A program made the translations under genes and the position numbers. Positions 63,958 to 64,000 of a stretch of 64,000 nt of DNA are shown piece after piece. The notes under the pieces are model-generated. The model was given only the letters and a program-made list of their open reading frames with translations, was not told the DNA's origin and did no database searches. Position 1 is the stretch's first letter. Each line of letters begins with the position of its first letter. Origin of the DNA: Bacteroidota bacterium (GTDB taxonomy: Bacteria; Bacteroidota; Bacteroidia; B-17B0; Aurantibacillaceae); NCBI GenBank assembly GCA_016185125.1, contig JACPOC010000002.1, forward strand, positions 116,025 to 180,024, written 5' to 3'.

Positions 63958-64000
63958 ATGACAAAAATACAACAAATTGCAGATTTTACCGGGCAAACAA
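63958..64000 (+). CDS. Start of a gene running off the window, possibly a transposase
   Basis: Only 14 codons are visible, giving MTKIQQIADFTGQT. This opening reminds me of IS110-type transposases of Bacteroidota, but so short a stretch is not proof. Position next to an inverted repeat and a truncated CHAT gene supports a mobile element. Confidence 0.35.
   Translation, partial: MTKIQQIADFTGQT

Noticed and set aside
1..64000. tRNA, rRNA, riboswitch or CRISPR array
   Set aside because: No cloverleaf-type sequence, rRNA text, known riboswitch core or regular spacer repeats were seen in any spacer.

Overview
The window looks like chromosomal DNA of an aerobic member of the Bacteroidota. The evidence is type IX secretion (T9SS) genes (a PorP/SprF-like protein, PorT, two proteins with T9SS C-terminal sorting domains), TTTG / TAnnTTTG promoters with almost no Shine-Dalgarno sequences, a group II geranylgeranylglyceryl-phosphate synthase, the acpP-fabF-rnc-IPExxxVDY cluster, a b558-type succinate dehydrogenase, an SusC/RagA-like TonB receptor and visibly AT-rich intergenic DNA. 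The order or genus cannot be fixed from what is here. No rRNA, tRNA or CRISPR array was found.

Layout. 1-7.2 kb: tail of a D-Ala-D-Ala ligase, two outer-membrane proteins, an sfp / ether-lipid synthase / S9 peptidase operon on the minus strand, and ahcY. 7.2-11 kb: an ECF sigma factor, the fatty-acid/RNase III cluster and a small membrane protein (minus). 11.1-15.9 kb: the rimP-nusA-infB operon. 16-22.8 kb: a T9SS-exported glycoside hydrolase, a methyltransferase, mnmG and envelope proteins of unknown function. Two exact ParB-binding parS sites lie inside the methyltransferase gene and between it and mnmG, so the region is probably origin-proximal. 22.9-27 kb: a TPR histidine kinase with a LuxR-type regulator, a thioredoxin-like protein and rpiB. 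After a 503-bp AT-rich divergent spacer come nadA, a YwqK-repeat protein, a PAS kinase with a LytTR regulator, radA and two TPR signalling proteins, one carrying a PP2C/SpoIIE phosphatase (27.4-38.6 kb). 38.8-47.4 kb: a toxin-antitoxin remnant, rfaE2, a flippase-like protein, panD, porT, an FAD oxidoreductase, an unrecognised 551-residue protein, trpS, a DUF4256 protein and a transposase remnant. 47.4-53.9 kb: carbonic anhydrase with DUF2490, then a nucleotidyltransferase / TPR lipoprotein / broken DUF4292 / EnvC-like operon. 54-58.6 kb: sdhCAB interrupted by a four-helix-bundle (23S rRNA intervening-sequence type) gene flanked by a 12-nt inverted repeat. 58.6-64 kb: dprA, a TonB receptor, a nuclease/phosphatase and a CHAT-domain fragment next to the start of a probable insertion element.

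Most genes are ordinary core metabolism and envelope functions. The parts worth a second look are the parS pair and its origin context, the element inside the sdh operon, the interspersed inverted repeats with a 9-bp unit, the unrecognised 551-residue family, and a set of single-base indels in short genes (relE toxin, four-helix protein, nuclease signal peptide, DUF4292). These indels are either real gene decay or assembly errors, and the sequence alone cannot decide.
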